NCBI RefSeq assembly: GCF_020740795.1
Contig: NC_067294.1
Location: 186,001-250,000 of the forward strand
Source of the DNA: Apus apus
Lineage: Eukaryota > Chordata > Aves > Apodiformes > Apodidae
Reading direction: 5' to 3'
DNA length: 64,000 nucleotides
Below, one piece after another: positions 44,401 to 57,500 of the stretch. Positions within the stretch are counted from its first letter, which is position 1, and the number at the start of each line of letters is the position of its first letter. Both the position numbers and the translations under genes were made by a program. Below the pieces are notes generated by a model. It made no database searches and was not told the origin of the DNA. It saw only the letters and a program-made list of their open reading frames with translations.

Positions 44401-47400
44401 AAGTAAATAAATTGCAGTTTAAAAAAAAGGAAAGGAAAAAGTACACGCTCCTTAACAGGTTTAAGGCACACATATTGTGTGTTCATAGGACAAGCCAGAG
44501 AAAAGCAGTGGGCAGATATGTGAGCTGGAGTTCAAGTACCCCTGAGCTATTATGAGTTCCAAAGTGATGCTCAGAAAGCATTCTGTGCACATTACCTCAT
44601 CCAGAACCAGCACACACTCTCAAGCAAGACTGTTGTTTTTAGACATAGCTGGAAAGCATTGGTGTTACACTCCCTCTGAAACTTCAGAGAATGAAGAGAA
44701 TGAAGGAGATGAATGGCAATATCCACTAAGTATTATAATAGAAAGACAACAACCTACAGCACTTTGGATTTCTTTTTTTTTATGAAACAGGGAACTTTTA
44801 AAGTGACCAGTTCCCCCAAGTGCCTTCTTTAAGCCCCAGGTAAACCAGCCAGCACAGTTGCAATTGCTTAACTGATAGGGGCTGTGAAAATAATTCAAGC
44901 ATTCCAACTTGGCAGGAAAGACAAGCCTTGGTTTTCACATTCTCAGCACAGAAGCTTCCAGACGTCACCATGGTATCCATTACTCGGATTTTTATCAGCT
45001 AGCCTAGGCACAGAATGAAGAATCTGAGTACTCTAATGATGGATGGTCACTTAGTCTAAACTTGTAGAAACATACCATGGATATTGTACATAAAAGTGTT
45101 AGACCACCTGCATGTATCTGTGTGTGACACACACACAGGCCCTCACTTCCATATCACCATGTGTACTTCAGAAATTGCGGAGATGTAAAAGGCAAACACA
45201 GAGAAGCTGAAAGGTCAGACTGCAAAAATCACCTGCCATGTTCTTACCCACTTTCCACCAAGAGAAATCGGTGGTAATGAGGCAAATATAGGGGAAAGAA
45301 AAAGGATTTTAGCTTGGCAGATGGAGAGTGGCTCATTTGGCAGTTAGGAAAATAGTTCTGAAATTCTTAAAATACTGTATGTTTGAGGGGATGTGCAGTT
45401 AAGGCATTAGCACATCTGGGGTGCAGACTGACTCAGACATTCCAAGTTTATGATGAACAGATACAAAATTCATATGCTTTCCTAGGGAAGTTACTAATAT
45501 GCTTCCCTTCACAAATTTCCAGTCTGAAATGCCTCACTGTGCTGTGAAAGTTCACAGCCATTGACACTCTCAGCTTGCCCATGCTTGATAAAGGGCCCAC
45601 ATCAAAATGCTGCAATCTAGACCCTGGGTTCCAGCCTCCCTAGCAAGAAAACATCTGGTTCTTTATCTGTTCATCACTCTCCCTCTCTTTGCTCTGTATT
45701 TCTTACACTTGGTAGAACCCATGGAGTGGTGACCCTCAGCACAATGGTATTTAGTGGTGCCCAGTTCCTGCCAGCAGGAAGGTGCAGTGGTGCCTGAGCC
45801 AGCCCAGCTCCCCCGCAGCCTGCCCGCGGGATGGCACCAGCCCTGGGTTAGGAGGGAAAGCAGCTGAGATGGAAGAACCGAGCCAAAAGTTGGGAAGAGC
45901 CCCTTCAGCCTGAGCACAGGTGGGAATGAACATGAGCAGTGGCCTCATCTCTCTGGGCACAACTTGGACCATGATTCCAAGGTAGCACAGCCTAGCTTTA
46001 CATATTGGATGACGACCCCTTCCCAGCCCAGTTACTCTTCATCTGAATTAGTGAAAATTAAGAAGTAGTCAGGGCCATGGCAAGCAGAAGTTCTAGTTCA
46101 TGCAAGACATTAGTCACTCTGGTTCAGAGAATAAGGTTTTCCTTTTTGGTGATAGCAAATGGACTGACAGGCACATGAAATGCAGTGCTGGAGTCTGCCA
46201 TGACATTGCCTCAAGAATGAATCGGCAAAACAATCCTGTTTATCTCCTAAAACAGGACACCCCAGTAAATCAGGACTGCAGGGTAACAGAAGGCAGCTCT
46301 AACTTTGCATGAGAGAAGATGGCTCCAACTAATGTCATCATGGCTACTATGAGGAATGCAATAAAGAGATGCAGTTTTATCAGGTCCTGTAGGAAACAGA
46401 CGGGGATGAAGAAATCAGTGTGAACCTGCCACTAGCACTGCCCTGCTGCTTCTCAGTGCTTCTCCAGCTGAACCTGCAGACTTTGGAAGCAAATGGGCTA
46501 TGAAACCAGACGTGCATTCATCATGCTAACAAAGTTATGCTGTCATTATGTTCCTTTCATGTACAATTAAAGATCTGCTGCCTCCAAGCCCACAAGAAAA
46601 CCAGTGTAAAACCATTTTGTATTAATTTGATGTCAAGGAAGGAAATGTCCTCACTCAGGACACAGCTTTCCTTTGCTTGAGCTTTTGAGCATTGGTGAAG
46701 GAGAAAGTCAAATCTCACCTACTGTCCACAGCCTATTCTCTTCAAATAACAGAACATTCTTCAAGTCTATTGAGCATGGTGGTCACAGCTGTAGGGCCTG
46801 AGATGCTTTCCTCCCACTTCCTCAACTTTCTCTAAAGAGGCTGACTAACTCTAGAAAAATAAGTGCTTCCTTTGGGTCGTTCACTGGCTCATGCTTTGGA
46901 ACATGGTATTTGATTTCTGGTAACTGATAGATGCCCACAAAAGTCATCTGGCTAAAGAACTCCAGATATTTACCGTCGCTGCTGAAGTTATCCATTACTT
47001 GATAAAATCCAGCTGTAGAATTTATCATTGTGATTCCATGATTCTACGATTCTGCTTCACTGGCAGCCTAAAACAAAAGCAAGGGCCAGTGGATTTCGCC
47101 TTTGGAGTGAGGCAAGGGAAAAACAACTTGATATTAACCTCCTGGTATGTCAGCAACCACCAGTGGCACAGGCAACGTTATGTGAAGAAGAAGCCACAAT
47201 TTAGGACCTGCTTCACTTAAAAAAAAAATCCTTTTCTGTTTTCATTATAGACAGAATGACATTGCATAGAGCATCTGGGAACTGGGAACCAGCACAGAAG
47301 TTTGCCAACAGAAGATGCAGAGTTTATCCAATTAAGAAACTGCCTGCCAGCCTGGCAAATGGAAAAGGAATCAGCAAAATCATCAGGAAACACCCAGCAG

Positions 47401-48744
47401 AGAACAACGGCGCCTTGGCAGCAGCAGGCAAGATGACCTAGTATGGCTTCTCTGTCAACACCTTTGCTGCTCGAATGATTCAGTTGGTAATTTAAATTTC
47501 CCTTCAAATATTTAGAAGATAACACTTAGGAAGTGGGCAGCCCCATGGAGAAAATGCTTGAGAGAGCCAGAGCCCGTGCAGCGCTGCCCGCCGGTGGCGC
47601 AGCAGGACCTGGAGCCCCAGCACCGCAACCCAGGGACGCCCAGCTGCTGCTCTGGCAGCACATGAGGAGTGCAACACAGGAAACCAACAGCGGGCTGAGT
47701 GCACAGAATAAGAAAATTACCACCTCAGACGGGGCGATTATGTCCCATCTTATTAACTAATCCTTTTGCAGAAAGGGATTTGTCTAAAGACCATTTCCAA
47801 GAAGGCTGCACCTCTCCCCCATTCATAACCAGCGCGGCTCACGCGTGACACGACTGATTTCCATGTCTGAGTGCTGCTTTAGAACAGTTCTTACTCAACT
47901 AGAAAGACACAGTCTAGTCAGACATAAATTAGAAGCTTGTCACTACAGAATGTAATTTCCCATACAATAAATGTTGTTCTCTAAGTCCGAGTACTAGCCT
48001 ATTTCTTTCCTGTCAAGATATGAGCAGCACAGCCCATCTGGCAGGCCTGGCTCCAGCTCCTGAGCCACCAGGGACCGGCCCTCCTGTTCTGGGGTCAGCA
48101 CATGGATGCAGCCCTCGAGCCAAGGAAACACTCTGCAGGGCTGACGTGTTGGTTCTGGTGGGTCCTGCAGCAGCACCCATCAGTTCAAATGCCTGCCACC
48201 TCCATCCTCCTTGGGCTCCTGCTGGGAAGACAAGCTTTCCTTGGGATTCCCTCCCTGAGCTGTATCTCTCATCTACTCTGCACAGACCAGTGAGAGGAGA
48301 GCTGGTTTGCCAGCAGGATCTAGGCATGCAGCACTTGTATTTGCCTGAAAAGCATTTTTGTCAACTAGCATATAAACATATGATTTAAAGGAAAATGTGC
48401 TTAATTACAGGGGCCAGACATTTCAACATTGTATAATTAAAAGCTTCAAATCTGATCTGCAACATACATGTACAGAAGTATAAATAATGCATTCTGCTCT
48501 GCTCACAAGCAAGGCTACAGCAATGAACACACTGAACCCAAACTTCAGTTTTCATGGTATTCTTGAACTGGAGGCCTTACAACACATAATGAAGAAAATT
48601 AAAAGCTAATGGCAACTCGAGAAATAGAAGCAAGAATTGTCTTTTACACGGTGAATAATTTCAATGTTAAAGCCTTCTTAGAAGAGCCCCTGTACTCCTT
48701 TACTGCTGCAGACAATTTCAATGCAACCATTTATTGTATAAAAA

Positions 48745-49325
48745 GAAGCATGGCCAGCAGGTTGAGGGAGGTGATTCTGGCCCTCTACTCTACACTTGTG
48801 AGACTCCACCTGGAGAACTGTGTCCAGTTCTGAAGCCCCCAACACAGGAAGGACATAGAGCTCTTGGAGCAAGTCCAGAGGAGGCCATGAAGATGTATCA
48901 AGGGCTGGAGCACCTCTCCTGCAAAGACAGGCTAAGAGAGCTGGGGTGTTCAGCCTGGAAAAGAGAAGGCTCCAAGGAGACCTCATAGCAGCCTTCCAGT
49001 GCCTGAAGGGGCTACAGGAAAGCTGGGGAGGGACATTTACCAGGGTGTGTAGTGATAGGACAGGGGGTAATGGTTTTAAGCTGGAAGAGGGTAGATTTCA
49101 GTTAGACATTAGGAAGAAATTATTTAGTGTAAGGGTGGTGAGACACTGGAATATGTTGTGGGAGGTTGTGGATGACACCTCCCTGGAAGTGTTCAAGGAC
49201 GGGTTGGATCTGAGAGGCTCTGAGCAGCCTGGTCTAGTGGGAGGTGTCCCTGACCGTGCAGGGGGTTGGAACAAAAATGTCTTTAAGGTCTCTTCCAACC
49301 CAAACCATTCTGTGATTCTATGATT
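48745..49325 (+). mobile_element. 5'-truncated CR1 LINE retrotransposon copy
   Basis: About 580 bases of the CR1 3' region. It begins with the end of the reverse-transcriptase frame (LREVILALYSTLVRLHLENC), continues through the typical untranslated stretch (GGTGTTCAGCCTGGAAAAGA; ATTAGGAAGAAATTATTTAG; GGTGGTGAGACACTGGAA), and ends with CCAACCCAAACCATTCTGTG and the terminal ATTCTATGATT repeat at 49316-49326. The coding remnant is interrupted, so the copy is dead. Strong 5' truncation is normal for CR1. Confidence 0.93.
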
Positions 49326-50744
49326 TATGCAGCAAGGCACTGGGAAAGATAAACATTAGAATCAGGATTTGGATAAATATTGCTATTAAAGTGCAACGCT
49401 GAAACTTTTGCACATTTTCATGACCAGACAAAGGCCAGGCCCTGTTCCAAGGAATTTTAGTTCCCCATAGAGCTACACAACCATATGGAGAGGTCCCAAC
49501 CAAAACAAGGGGTTCACTCTAACTTCACTGTGGTCAGTGCACCAAGCCACAGGGCAGTCTGTGGCCTGGAGCACGCTGTTGTCCTGAGAAAGGCTCAGTC
49601 CCTCGAGTGCTACTACTTGGCAGCTAGAAGGCAGGGGCCCTGCTCGCTGTCTGTTCTGGCCACCCGCTCTGAAATCAGCAGATTTTCCTTTCCCCTCCCT
49701 GGCAGAACCTGGCTGGGATGGTTTTAAGCTTCTGCTCAGGGGATCCAACTCACAGCAGGAGGAGGATAAATTAATTCATGCTAAGGCAGGCCCTGAGGAA
49801 GGGAAGACCTGGTGGGCCGCCATTTTGTCTCTGTTTGGTCAGTCCTGGTGGTCTTGCTGCTAAACATCCAGTTACAGAGGGAGGGTGTTTGCCAGAAGAG
49901 CAGTGATAGAAGAAGCTACAGAACAAACTCATTCTGGATATTCAAAGGGGTATTTCCTTTCTTTGCTGCCAGGCACTGCTGCTGCTCCTGCACCTGAAGC
50001 GCGAGGGTGCTGCGGCCTGGTCGGGGAGCAGCGGGCTCAGGCTGGGCACGAAGGTCTGTGAAGCCACAAAGCCAGGGCAGCTGCATATTACAGTTCTCAT
50101 AAGATGGCAAGAACAACCAAATTTAACCCTCTCTCGTGTTGCTTTAGAGAAAGCAAGGGTAGACAGTGACCACTGTTCTACTCTGCTGTGTAACACAACG
50201 CTGTTAAAGTAACTCATCCAGCGTTGCTGACACACTATGTTTACCTTCAGTGCAATCTCTCTTCTCCTAACCCTTCACGCCTGAGTAATTGGTAAAAAAA
50301 TCAAGGTCCTGTAGATTGTTCCACTTATGTAGAAAAAAAAAAGGGTCAGAGTTAATGTCACTGGTACAAGTCCAGTCACAAAAGCAAACTGCTTTCCAGA
50401 GTGCAAAAGGAAGGAAACTATCCCAGACCGTTTCCTCCCTCACAACTTCAAGCCTCTCTCAGCCGGTGCCCACAGGCTCCCCTCTCCAGGCATAACCACA
50501 GGGTCACTGTTCTCCACGATGGGTCAGGCTCCACGAGAATTTTTCCACGAGTGAGAACCACCGGGCCTCGGAGGACTGGCAGGGACAACGGCTCGGCTTA
50601 TTTTTTCCACAGAACGAGGCTGGAAAAAGCCACAACCAACAGCAAATACGTGGTGCGAGAGATTACTTGACAGGATACTGAGCCCAGGAACCACGTACGC
50701 TTGTTCCAGATAAAGAAATGAGCGCTTGGAAAAGAATTTAAAGT

Positions 50745-51560
50745 CAGCCCCGCAGTGCTGGCGCTGCGGGATGAGTTTCCCAAGCAGACGCTGCGTCCCG
50801 CCCGTCCCGCCCGTCGCTGCTGGCGGGAGAGGGCGCGGGGCGGGGGCCCCGCCCGAGCGATCCGCCCCGCCCGCCCCGCCCGCCGAGCGGCCGCCCGCGC
50901 TCCCGGGCCCGTCCCGCCCCGTCGGGCCATGGCGGCGGGCGGGCGTCGCGGCGGCGAGGAGCTGCCGGTGTACCTGGCGCCGCCGGGCACGGCCGCCCAG
51001 GTGCCCCGGCAGAAGCGCGGCGGTCTCTTCTGCACCGTCGAAGGCGCCTTCGAGAGCAAGACTCTGGACTTCGGCGCGCTGAGGGTCGGCCAGCGCCGCG
51101 CCCCGCCGGCCCCCGGCCCCAGCCCCGAGCCTGGCCCGGCCCCCGGTCCCGACCCGGGCGCGGGGGAGCTCCGCGCCGCCCCCGAAGAGCAGCGGCCCCA
51201 GGACTGGGCCCCCGCGGATGACGGGGTAGGGGGCCGGGGCCGCGCGGGAGGGGGGCAGGGGCCCGCGGGGCGGCTGCGGGCAGGGACGGGGCGGGTTTGG
51301 GAGTGTCAGTCGCCGATCGCCCCCGTAGCCGGTACCGGAGGAGCCTCGGGCGGTGCGGGGGGCGGTGCGGGCCGCCGTGCCGGCCGCAGGCTCCTGCGCT
51401 CCCGCGGTGAGCCCCGCGTCTCCTGAGGGCGGGGGGCTGTGCGGTGGTTCCCCCCGGCGTGCGGAGACCCCGCGGGCACCCCCGGCGGCGGTCGGGCTGT
51501 GTCAGGCTGGCGGGCGGGCTTACCGCGGTGGATGGAACAAAACCGCACCCCCGCCCCCCG
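50745..51560 (+). promoter_or_regulatory. DPYSL3: CpG-island promoter of DPYSL3 long isoform
   Basis: CpG-dense block around the long-isoform first exon, with repeated CCCGCCC Sp1-type boxes at about 50798-50885 just upstream of the ATG. The boundaries are estimated by eye, and the transcription start probably lies within 50750-50900. Confidence 0.75.
50929..51225 (+). CDS. DPYSL3: DPYSL3 long-isoform first coding exon (99 aa; gene partial)
   Basis: DPYSL3 (CRMP4) is a cytosolic collapsin response mediator: dihydropyrimidinase-like but non-catalytic, working with actin and microtubules in growth cones. This exon encodes the isoform-specific N-terminus. Residues 11-55 include LPVYLAPPGTAAQVPRQKRG, LFCTVEGAFESKTLDF and ALRVGQR, matching the mammalian long isoform as I recall it. 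Residues 58-79 form a Pro/Gly/Ala run (APPAPGPSPEPGPAPGPDPG) that differs from mammals. The chosen ATG has a strong context (GGGCCATGG) and aligns with the known start; the frame stays open upstream to 50755, probably through lack of stops in GC-rich DNA. The donor is GGG|GTAGGG at 51226, phase 0. The next long-isoform exon (VEIRSATGKE in human) was not found in the window. Confidence 0.9.
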
Positions 51561-54500
51561 GAAAAACCGAAGGGTGGTGTTGGGGACCCTTGTCTCGCAT
51601 TGACGCGGAGTCCGTGAGGGGCATCAGGTTGATCTGGGAGCGGCATCACTGGAGGTATCGTCAGCCACAAAGTTTCTCAACTTACACAAACTGTGGGTAA
51701 GAGGCAGATTCCAGCTCCACGGCGTAGGTCCCCCTGCCAGAGGTTGGGATGTTTGCTTTTTTGGGGCTGGTCCCATTTACACCAGCGTGAGTTTGGCAGC
51801 AGGACAATTAAGCTAATAGTGTTGAGCGAATTCCTCAGCTGGGATTTCAGTGAGCCTGCTGCTCATTTACATACGAGGCGAGCAAAGCCACTCCCTGCCT
51901 GTTGGTCAGTGAGGTCATTTGGGGCTCAACTTTTCAGTGAATAGTCATCCTAAGGGCACTGGTTTTCAGGAGTGAACAGGGCAAATTAATAAAATACGTT
52001 TTAAAAAATGAAAGCAAAACTCACATAAGCAAACAGCGAGCCTGCAGCTTAGCCTGGAGAAGTGGTGTGATTGTCTCAGGGTTCTGCAGGACCCTCAGCT
52101 TGTGTCCAGAGTGTGAACCGTGATGTGCTGCTGACGTTTGGGACCTGGAGGACTCGCCTGACCAGCCAGAGCCTGGTGAGAGCAGGAGCACTGAGGTGCA
52201 GTGACTTGGGAAAGAGCATCAAGCTGTCCTTAACGTCTGCTGTCTTCTGTAGGAACTTCTAGCTAGGCAATGGGCTGCTTTGCGGTTTCTTCATTGCACT
52301 TTAATTTCTTCAGCCTCTGCTGTTTGGTTTCTTATTGGCACGCTGGTTCCTGCTGTTGAGCATTGCTCCTTTACTGCCTGTTTTACAGAGTCAGGAACAA
52401 AATTAACGTTATTCCTATCAGAACCAACCTTGTCCATATGGTTTGAATAGCAGCTGCAGAACTGACAACTGCTTTAGCAGTTTTATGCTGCTGCTTGTTG
52501 GAAAAGAAACAGAAACTCACAATGGCCTGTCTGCAAGCTTTGCTATGAGCTTTTCTTTATTAACTGTACTAGAAATTGGAAACTGTCTTGTTCCCTTTTA
52601 AGGGCTTGTGTAGACCCTTATCTCTGGAGTTTTGTAGCTGAGGTTTTCCTTCAACAGCTTCTCTCTTCCTGGTGATTTCTGCTCCTAGATTTCTTCCTCT
52701 GAGGCCTTTCACTTGATAAGCATCAGGAACCAAACCCTTTTAATCTGCATTTCTTGCCTAAGGAGTTTGGAAGCTTCCTATGTGTGTTCTTGTTCGTACA
52801 TGGCTAGAAGGGATCATATGACTTGGGACTACAACTTTCAAGTTCCTGAGTGTCCCAGAGCATGACAGTCCTGATGGGAAATGCCCGTCATGCATCCTGA
52901 GCCATGCTAAGTGCCTGCACAGCCACAGAGAGTTTCCTCATGTTGAACTGTGGCTTCAGAGCACACAAAGGCTCTTTTGTCCAGGCAGATCAAACTTCTT
53001 TGAATAATTTCACAGATTAAGAGAGAGAGGGGTTACATCATCTATCTTTGACCAAGCAACTCATACTAAGAAAGCTGAAAGTGAGATGGCATTAATTACG
53101 ATTAAAGCACCAGCATTTCTGCAGGAAGACAACTGCAATGTGTAACTGCCCACTGCTAAGGTGATGCCATACAACCTGTCAAGGTAACAGGAGGCCCTGG
53201 CTGTGCAGGCAGATGGGCTTTCTGGACTCAGCCATGTCCCGCTGTCTGATGCTGGTGCAGGACTTGCCCCAACAACAGATGCCCTTCAGGTGCTCTTTGC
53301 TAAAATCAGGAGCAGCTTTCTCTGGAATGAGGATCTGCTGCAGCAAATGCTGTTGTTGCAGAGCACTTGAGATTTGGAAGAACAATGATTGGGGGCAGAT
53401 TCTGCTCTGATCTAGACTGTTGGCTGAGGCCTCATTTAACAAGAGCTGTTTAACTCTGTGCAGGTTTCTGTCACCAACAGCCTGTGTGGACTTCACCCTG
53501 GTGAAGTGTCCTGCAGTTTTCCTAGAAAGCTGCCATGCCTTTTGTCTAAGCAGAGAGGGTTACAACGCTTCATTTGCTATAATGAAGTCAAAAAGTTTCT
53601 CTGTAGGTTACAGACAACACCCTCTGAATTCCTGTGGTAGGGATGCTCACCAAGGGCTAGTAACGTATGAGTAGGTAGAGCCATTGCGGAGCAGGGGAGG
53701 AGCCCTGCCCTCGGTGCCTGGGAAGAGGGTAAACCAGGAGTCCATGGTCGCCTCCTCCATGTCCGTCCTTGCTGCCCAGCCCTGCAGGGACGCCACTTTT
53801 TGAGCCCCCTGTGCGGGAGCCCAGGCAGAAGCACTCGGCTTGTTACACTCACCCCCCGACAGTTGGTCCTGTCCCGCTGCGTGGTTCTGCAGGGAAGTCA
53901 TCATTTCCAAGGCAACTGGCTGTGGTCCCACAAACAGGGATCGCAGCTTCACCGCAGGCTGGGGCAGCTCCACTGGGGAGGAGGCGGCGGCTCCCGCCCC
54001 TTGCAGGAGCCAGGAGTGTGAAGGGACCTACGCGGCAGCGAAAGCAGCGAGGGGCCCGTCCTCCCTCCTGCTGGAGCCAGTCCCTGGCATTCTGCTGGAG
54101 GCAGCCAGTGTCACACGTCCCTCCTGGTGTCCAGCTGTGTGGCACCGCTCAGAGCTGGGACCTGATAAATCCTGGAAGGACACGCAGGGCTGCCTCGTGT
54201 GGAGAAGGAAGTTTGAACTCGCTCGATTCTGTTTTTCTGGCAGCTGTAAAATGTGCTATGACTTCAGCATTCAGCTTTTTTATTTCCATTGCCAGTACTT
54301 CAGAGCAGAAACACCAGCCAGCTGTGGTCTCTTCCTTAGCAGTGAACTTGGTGTGATCTAAAAGTTGCAGTTGTGCACTGCCTTTTACTACAGTTTAGAA
54401 TCTTGCCTGTGTGGAAGGGATCATAAAGCACTTTGATGGCAATAATTCATGACCTTGGTATCACCCCGTTCAGCAGAGAGCTGAGAACAGGTTTTTGTTT

Positions 54501-57500
54501 TGATTTTACTTTTTTTTAAGAGAAGAATTTGGAGTTACATTGTTTCTGGTATTTCTACAAAAAATAGGAACAAACCCAAGCCACTGAACTAGTTCTCACA
54601 CTGCAAATACAACAGCAAAACCTATAATTCATGGAATTTTACGCTAAATACTCTTTATTGAAAAAAATCCCACACATTTTTGTTTGTGTTTTTTTCAGAA
54701 ATCTGATGCCTGAAGCACAACAATAAGAGATCAGTTATTTGGCTGATCATGCTGGGATACGGATTATTGCCACCAGTTGTGTAAGAAGGCACAGATATTA
54801 GATTTCATGGTAGTTACTCAGTAGGGCTGGTTTTCCAGATAAATTAGGGATTGGGTTGCAGAGCTCCCACTTGCTGCAAAGAGTTTTTGTTTTACCAGAA
54901 TCCTCGCCCTAACTTGGAAGTAGTTTGATTTATCGCACTACCTTGTGGCAGTAGCCCTGGGTTTTCTTCTGTCCTTGCTCTGCTCCAGCTGGTCGAGGCT
55001 CTGCTGGCCAGTTGTGGGGAGCAGTGGGAGCAGGGAGCTGGCAGACGTGGCTCCCGTGGGATGTGTCCACTGTGTCCCTTCAGCACCGTGACAGCACGCC
55101 GAGCTGGGGCTTGGAGGGAGACTGCCCTGGTTCTTCTGGTGATGTGTACTTGAAAACCTCATGCTTTTCCCAGGAAAATGTAGGTCTTCAGGGAACTTTT
55201 GTGCAGAAAAAAACCTGGGTTTTGCAGTTGGGTGTGAAAAAGATGGTTTGACTGATCACTTGGCCCCACACTGATGCAGCCTGTTCTTAGCCCTCTTGAA
55301 GCAGGTCCCTCTTCTCTGAAAGGGCAGGGACCCTGGGTGGGCTGGTACAGGACGAGTGTTTCTGCTGGGGCCTTTCTTTCGTCTTGTGACCCTAGGATGC
55401 ACAGTGTTCAAAGGGACTCTGCCCTGGTGGTTTAGAAGGGGCTCATGTGCAGGGCAAGGAGTTCTTTTCTATGCCCATGACAGGGTTTATAATGCTCTTT
55501 ACCTTTGCAAAGTGATACCCCAAAAGACTCTTAATTAAAAAAAAAAAAAAAAAAAAGCTGGTGATATTTTTTGTCTACATTTAACAACTAATAATAGAGC
55601 CTGGCTATGGCACATTTTACAGGAGCAATGGGTCATCACCAAGCATGCCATGAATTCCTCTGTATACAAGATGCTCTGGCAGTAGCCCCATTGCAGCAGG
55701 TACAAGAGGTGATGATTCTTTTAATACTGTAAATTATTCCTGAGGTTGTCAGAAACCACAGCAAGACCTGCACCTGCTGCTGCATCAGGAAAAGTTTGTT
55801 TTCCAGAGTAGCTTCCAGAGTAACTGAGATTGCTTCTCCCTTGACCAGAGACCAGCAGTGGGCTCACCTGGGGGTGCCACAAGAAGAACACCTGCAGCAG
55901 GATGTGCTGCCCTGACAGGCAGCTTCTCTCCTCTGCACTGGTTCTGCCTGAGGAAGGGCCTCTGTCCCTGCCAAGCTGCTGGCTTTGGGATGAGGCCCAG
56001 GAACAGAGGGCTGATTCCCCAGTGTCTCTGGTCCTGGTGGAGGTGTCACTGGAGCCTCCAGACAGGCAGCTTTCAACTGACTTACATACATTGGGAGGCA
56101 AACAAACTGCATGAGCCATGCAGACATTCCTTTTTGTTCGCACAAATTTGTGACTTTTGAGATGCCCATTTTAGGAAAGGAAGGAAAACAATGAAAAATT
56201 ATGAAAAGTAGCTGAACATTTTGAGATTTGTGAGGCAAGACTCACTGCTTTCTCTCTTGGAAGAGGCTTTGTTGTGTTGGGAACTCCTCTAGGCGTTTTT
56301 TATTAACACATTTGAAAGTGTCAAATGCAAACTTCATTAGGTTTAAATTGAAATGAAACACTGTGGTTTGGCCACAGAAAAATAGTTGGCTCTGTCCAAA
56401 ATAATCTTTTCCTCTTGTTTTTAGTCTAAGATGTCAGTACCTCCCAACAGACCAGAACAACCCCAGCTCTGCCTCTTTGCCGGGTGGGAGAGTGCTTGTC
56501 TCCCACCCGTGCCAGGCCAGGCATGCAAGGTGCACTTGGCTTTTGGGGGCTTTTGTTGCTAATGGATGGAGTCTTGCTGGCAGACAGGCAGCTGCCAAGA
56601 CATGGCTGGGTCTTCCAGGAGGCTTCAGTGGAGTCCCAGGGTTGTAGCTCAGCAGCTTTTTGTGTCACTCAGTCACTGCTCTGCCCTTCCTGCACCGCAT
56701 GCAAAGATAATTGTATGGGAGGGTGCATGAATTGTTTATTGGGAAGCTGTAGGCATCTGTGGGACTGTTCTCCAGTGTCACTGGTGGCCTGGAAGGAGAG
56801 GTACAGCATGGAGCTGCCTTTGCTTTGCTTCGGGTGGAAGCATTCCCTACACAGACACCTTCCATCATCACTCTGTGAAGAGGTGGAAGACAAAGAAGGT
56901 TGATTTTTTGGCTGAGGAGCAGTTGCTATGGATGGCTGGAGGAAATTACAGGAAAAAACAAAAACCAAACATGCTGACAGCCTTCCTGGAAACGGGGCTG
57001 AGAAGCTGGAAAATATAGCTGGACCTTGACTTCTTCAGCTGAAATGGCTCTCAGCTGTGGGTCAGTTCCAGCAGCATCTTTCCCATCACTGTGCTGGGAG
57101 CTGCCAAACTCCATTTCACAACACCTGGATGTGGACCTGGTAACAGGTGTACCTGTTCAGCTGAGGGGGAAAAAGAAGCAATGCTGAGTGGAGAGCTCAG
57201 ACCTTTCCAGTCCTTGCTCTGCATGTTAAAGAGGCCAGAGGGGTGCCTGTATTTCACAGACTAGAGCTGGCCCATCTTTGCTCTGAGGGAATAAAGTCAT
57301 TTCAGTGGAAATCCAGATGCTCTTGTGTAGCCAAAGCTCACCCCACGGATCGAGCCAAGTGTGTGGTGGAAGCCATCTCCCTCAGGCTTGGCATTACAGT
57401 TTGGTCAGGGGCATTTCGGGGCGAGTGGTCTCCTGCAGCCCAGGCACAGCCTGGAGGGACGCAGCTTTAGGAGCAGATCTCCTTGGCCCCTTGGTGCCAT

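Larger units (their letters stand above)
39971..50744. other. Intergenic region between JAKMIP2 and DPYSL3
   Basis: Apart from the two CR1-type fragments, no exon, RNA gene or regulatory unit is recognised. Short open frames occur in all frames. A local GC-rich patch at about 47530-47700 carries a 75-codon + strand frame of unknown meaning (see findings). Confidence 0.6.

Noticed and set aside
47029..47052. ATTGTGATTCCATGATTCTACGATTCTG, resembling the CR1 terminal repeat
   Set aside because: The preceding sequence does not look like the CR1 3' body, so a 24-base tail match alone is too weak to call an insertion.
50744..51670. 308-codon minus-strand open frame antisense to the DPYSL3 long exon
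   Set aside because: It is a composition artefact opposite a recognised exon, rich in Arg, Pro and Gly.
53769..54361. Two overlapping + strand frames of 195 and 173 codons in the DPYSL3 intron
   Set aside because: Two frames open over the same DNA, plus a minus-strand one, point to composition rather than coding. No family is recognised.
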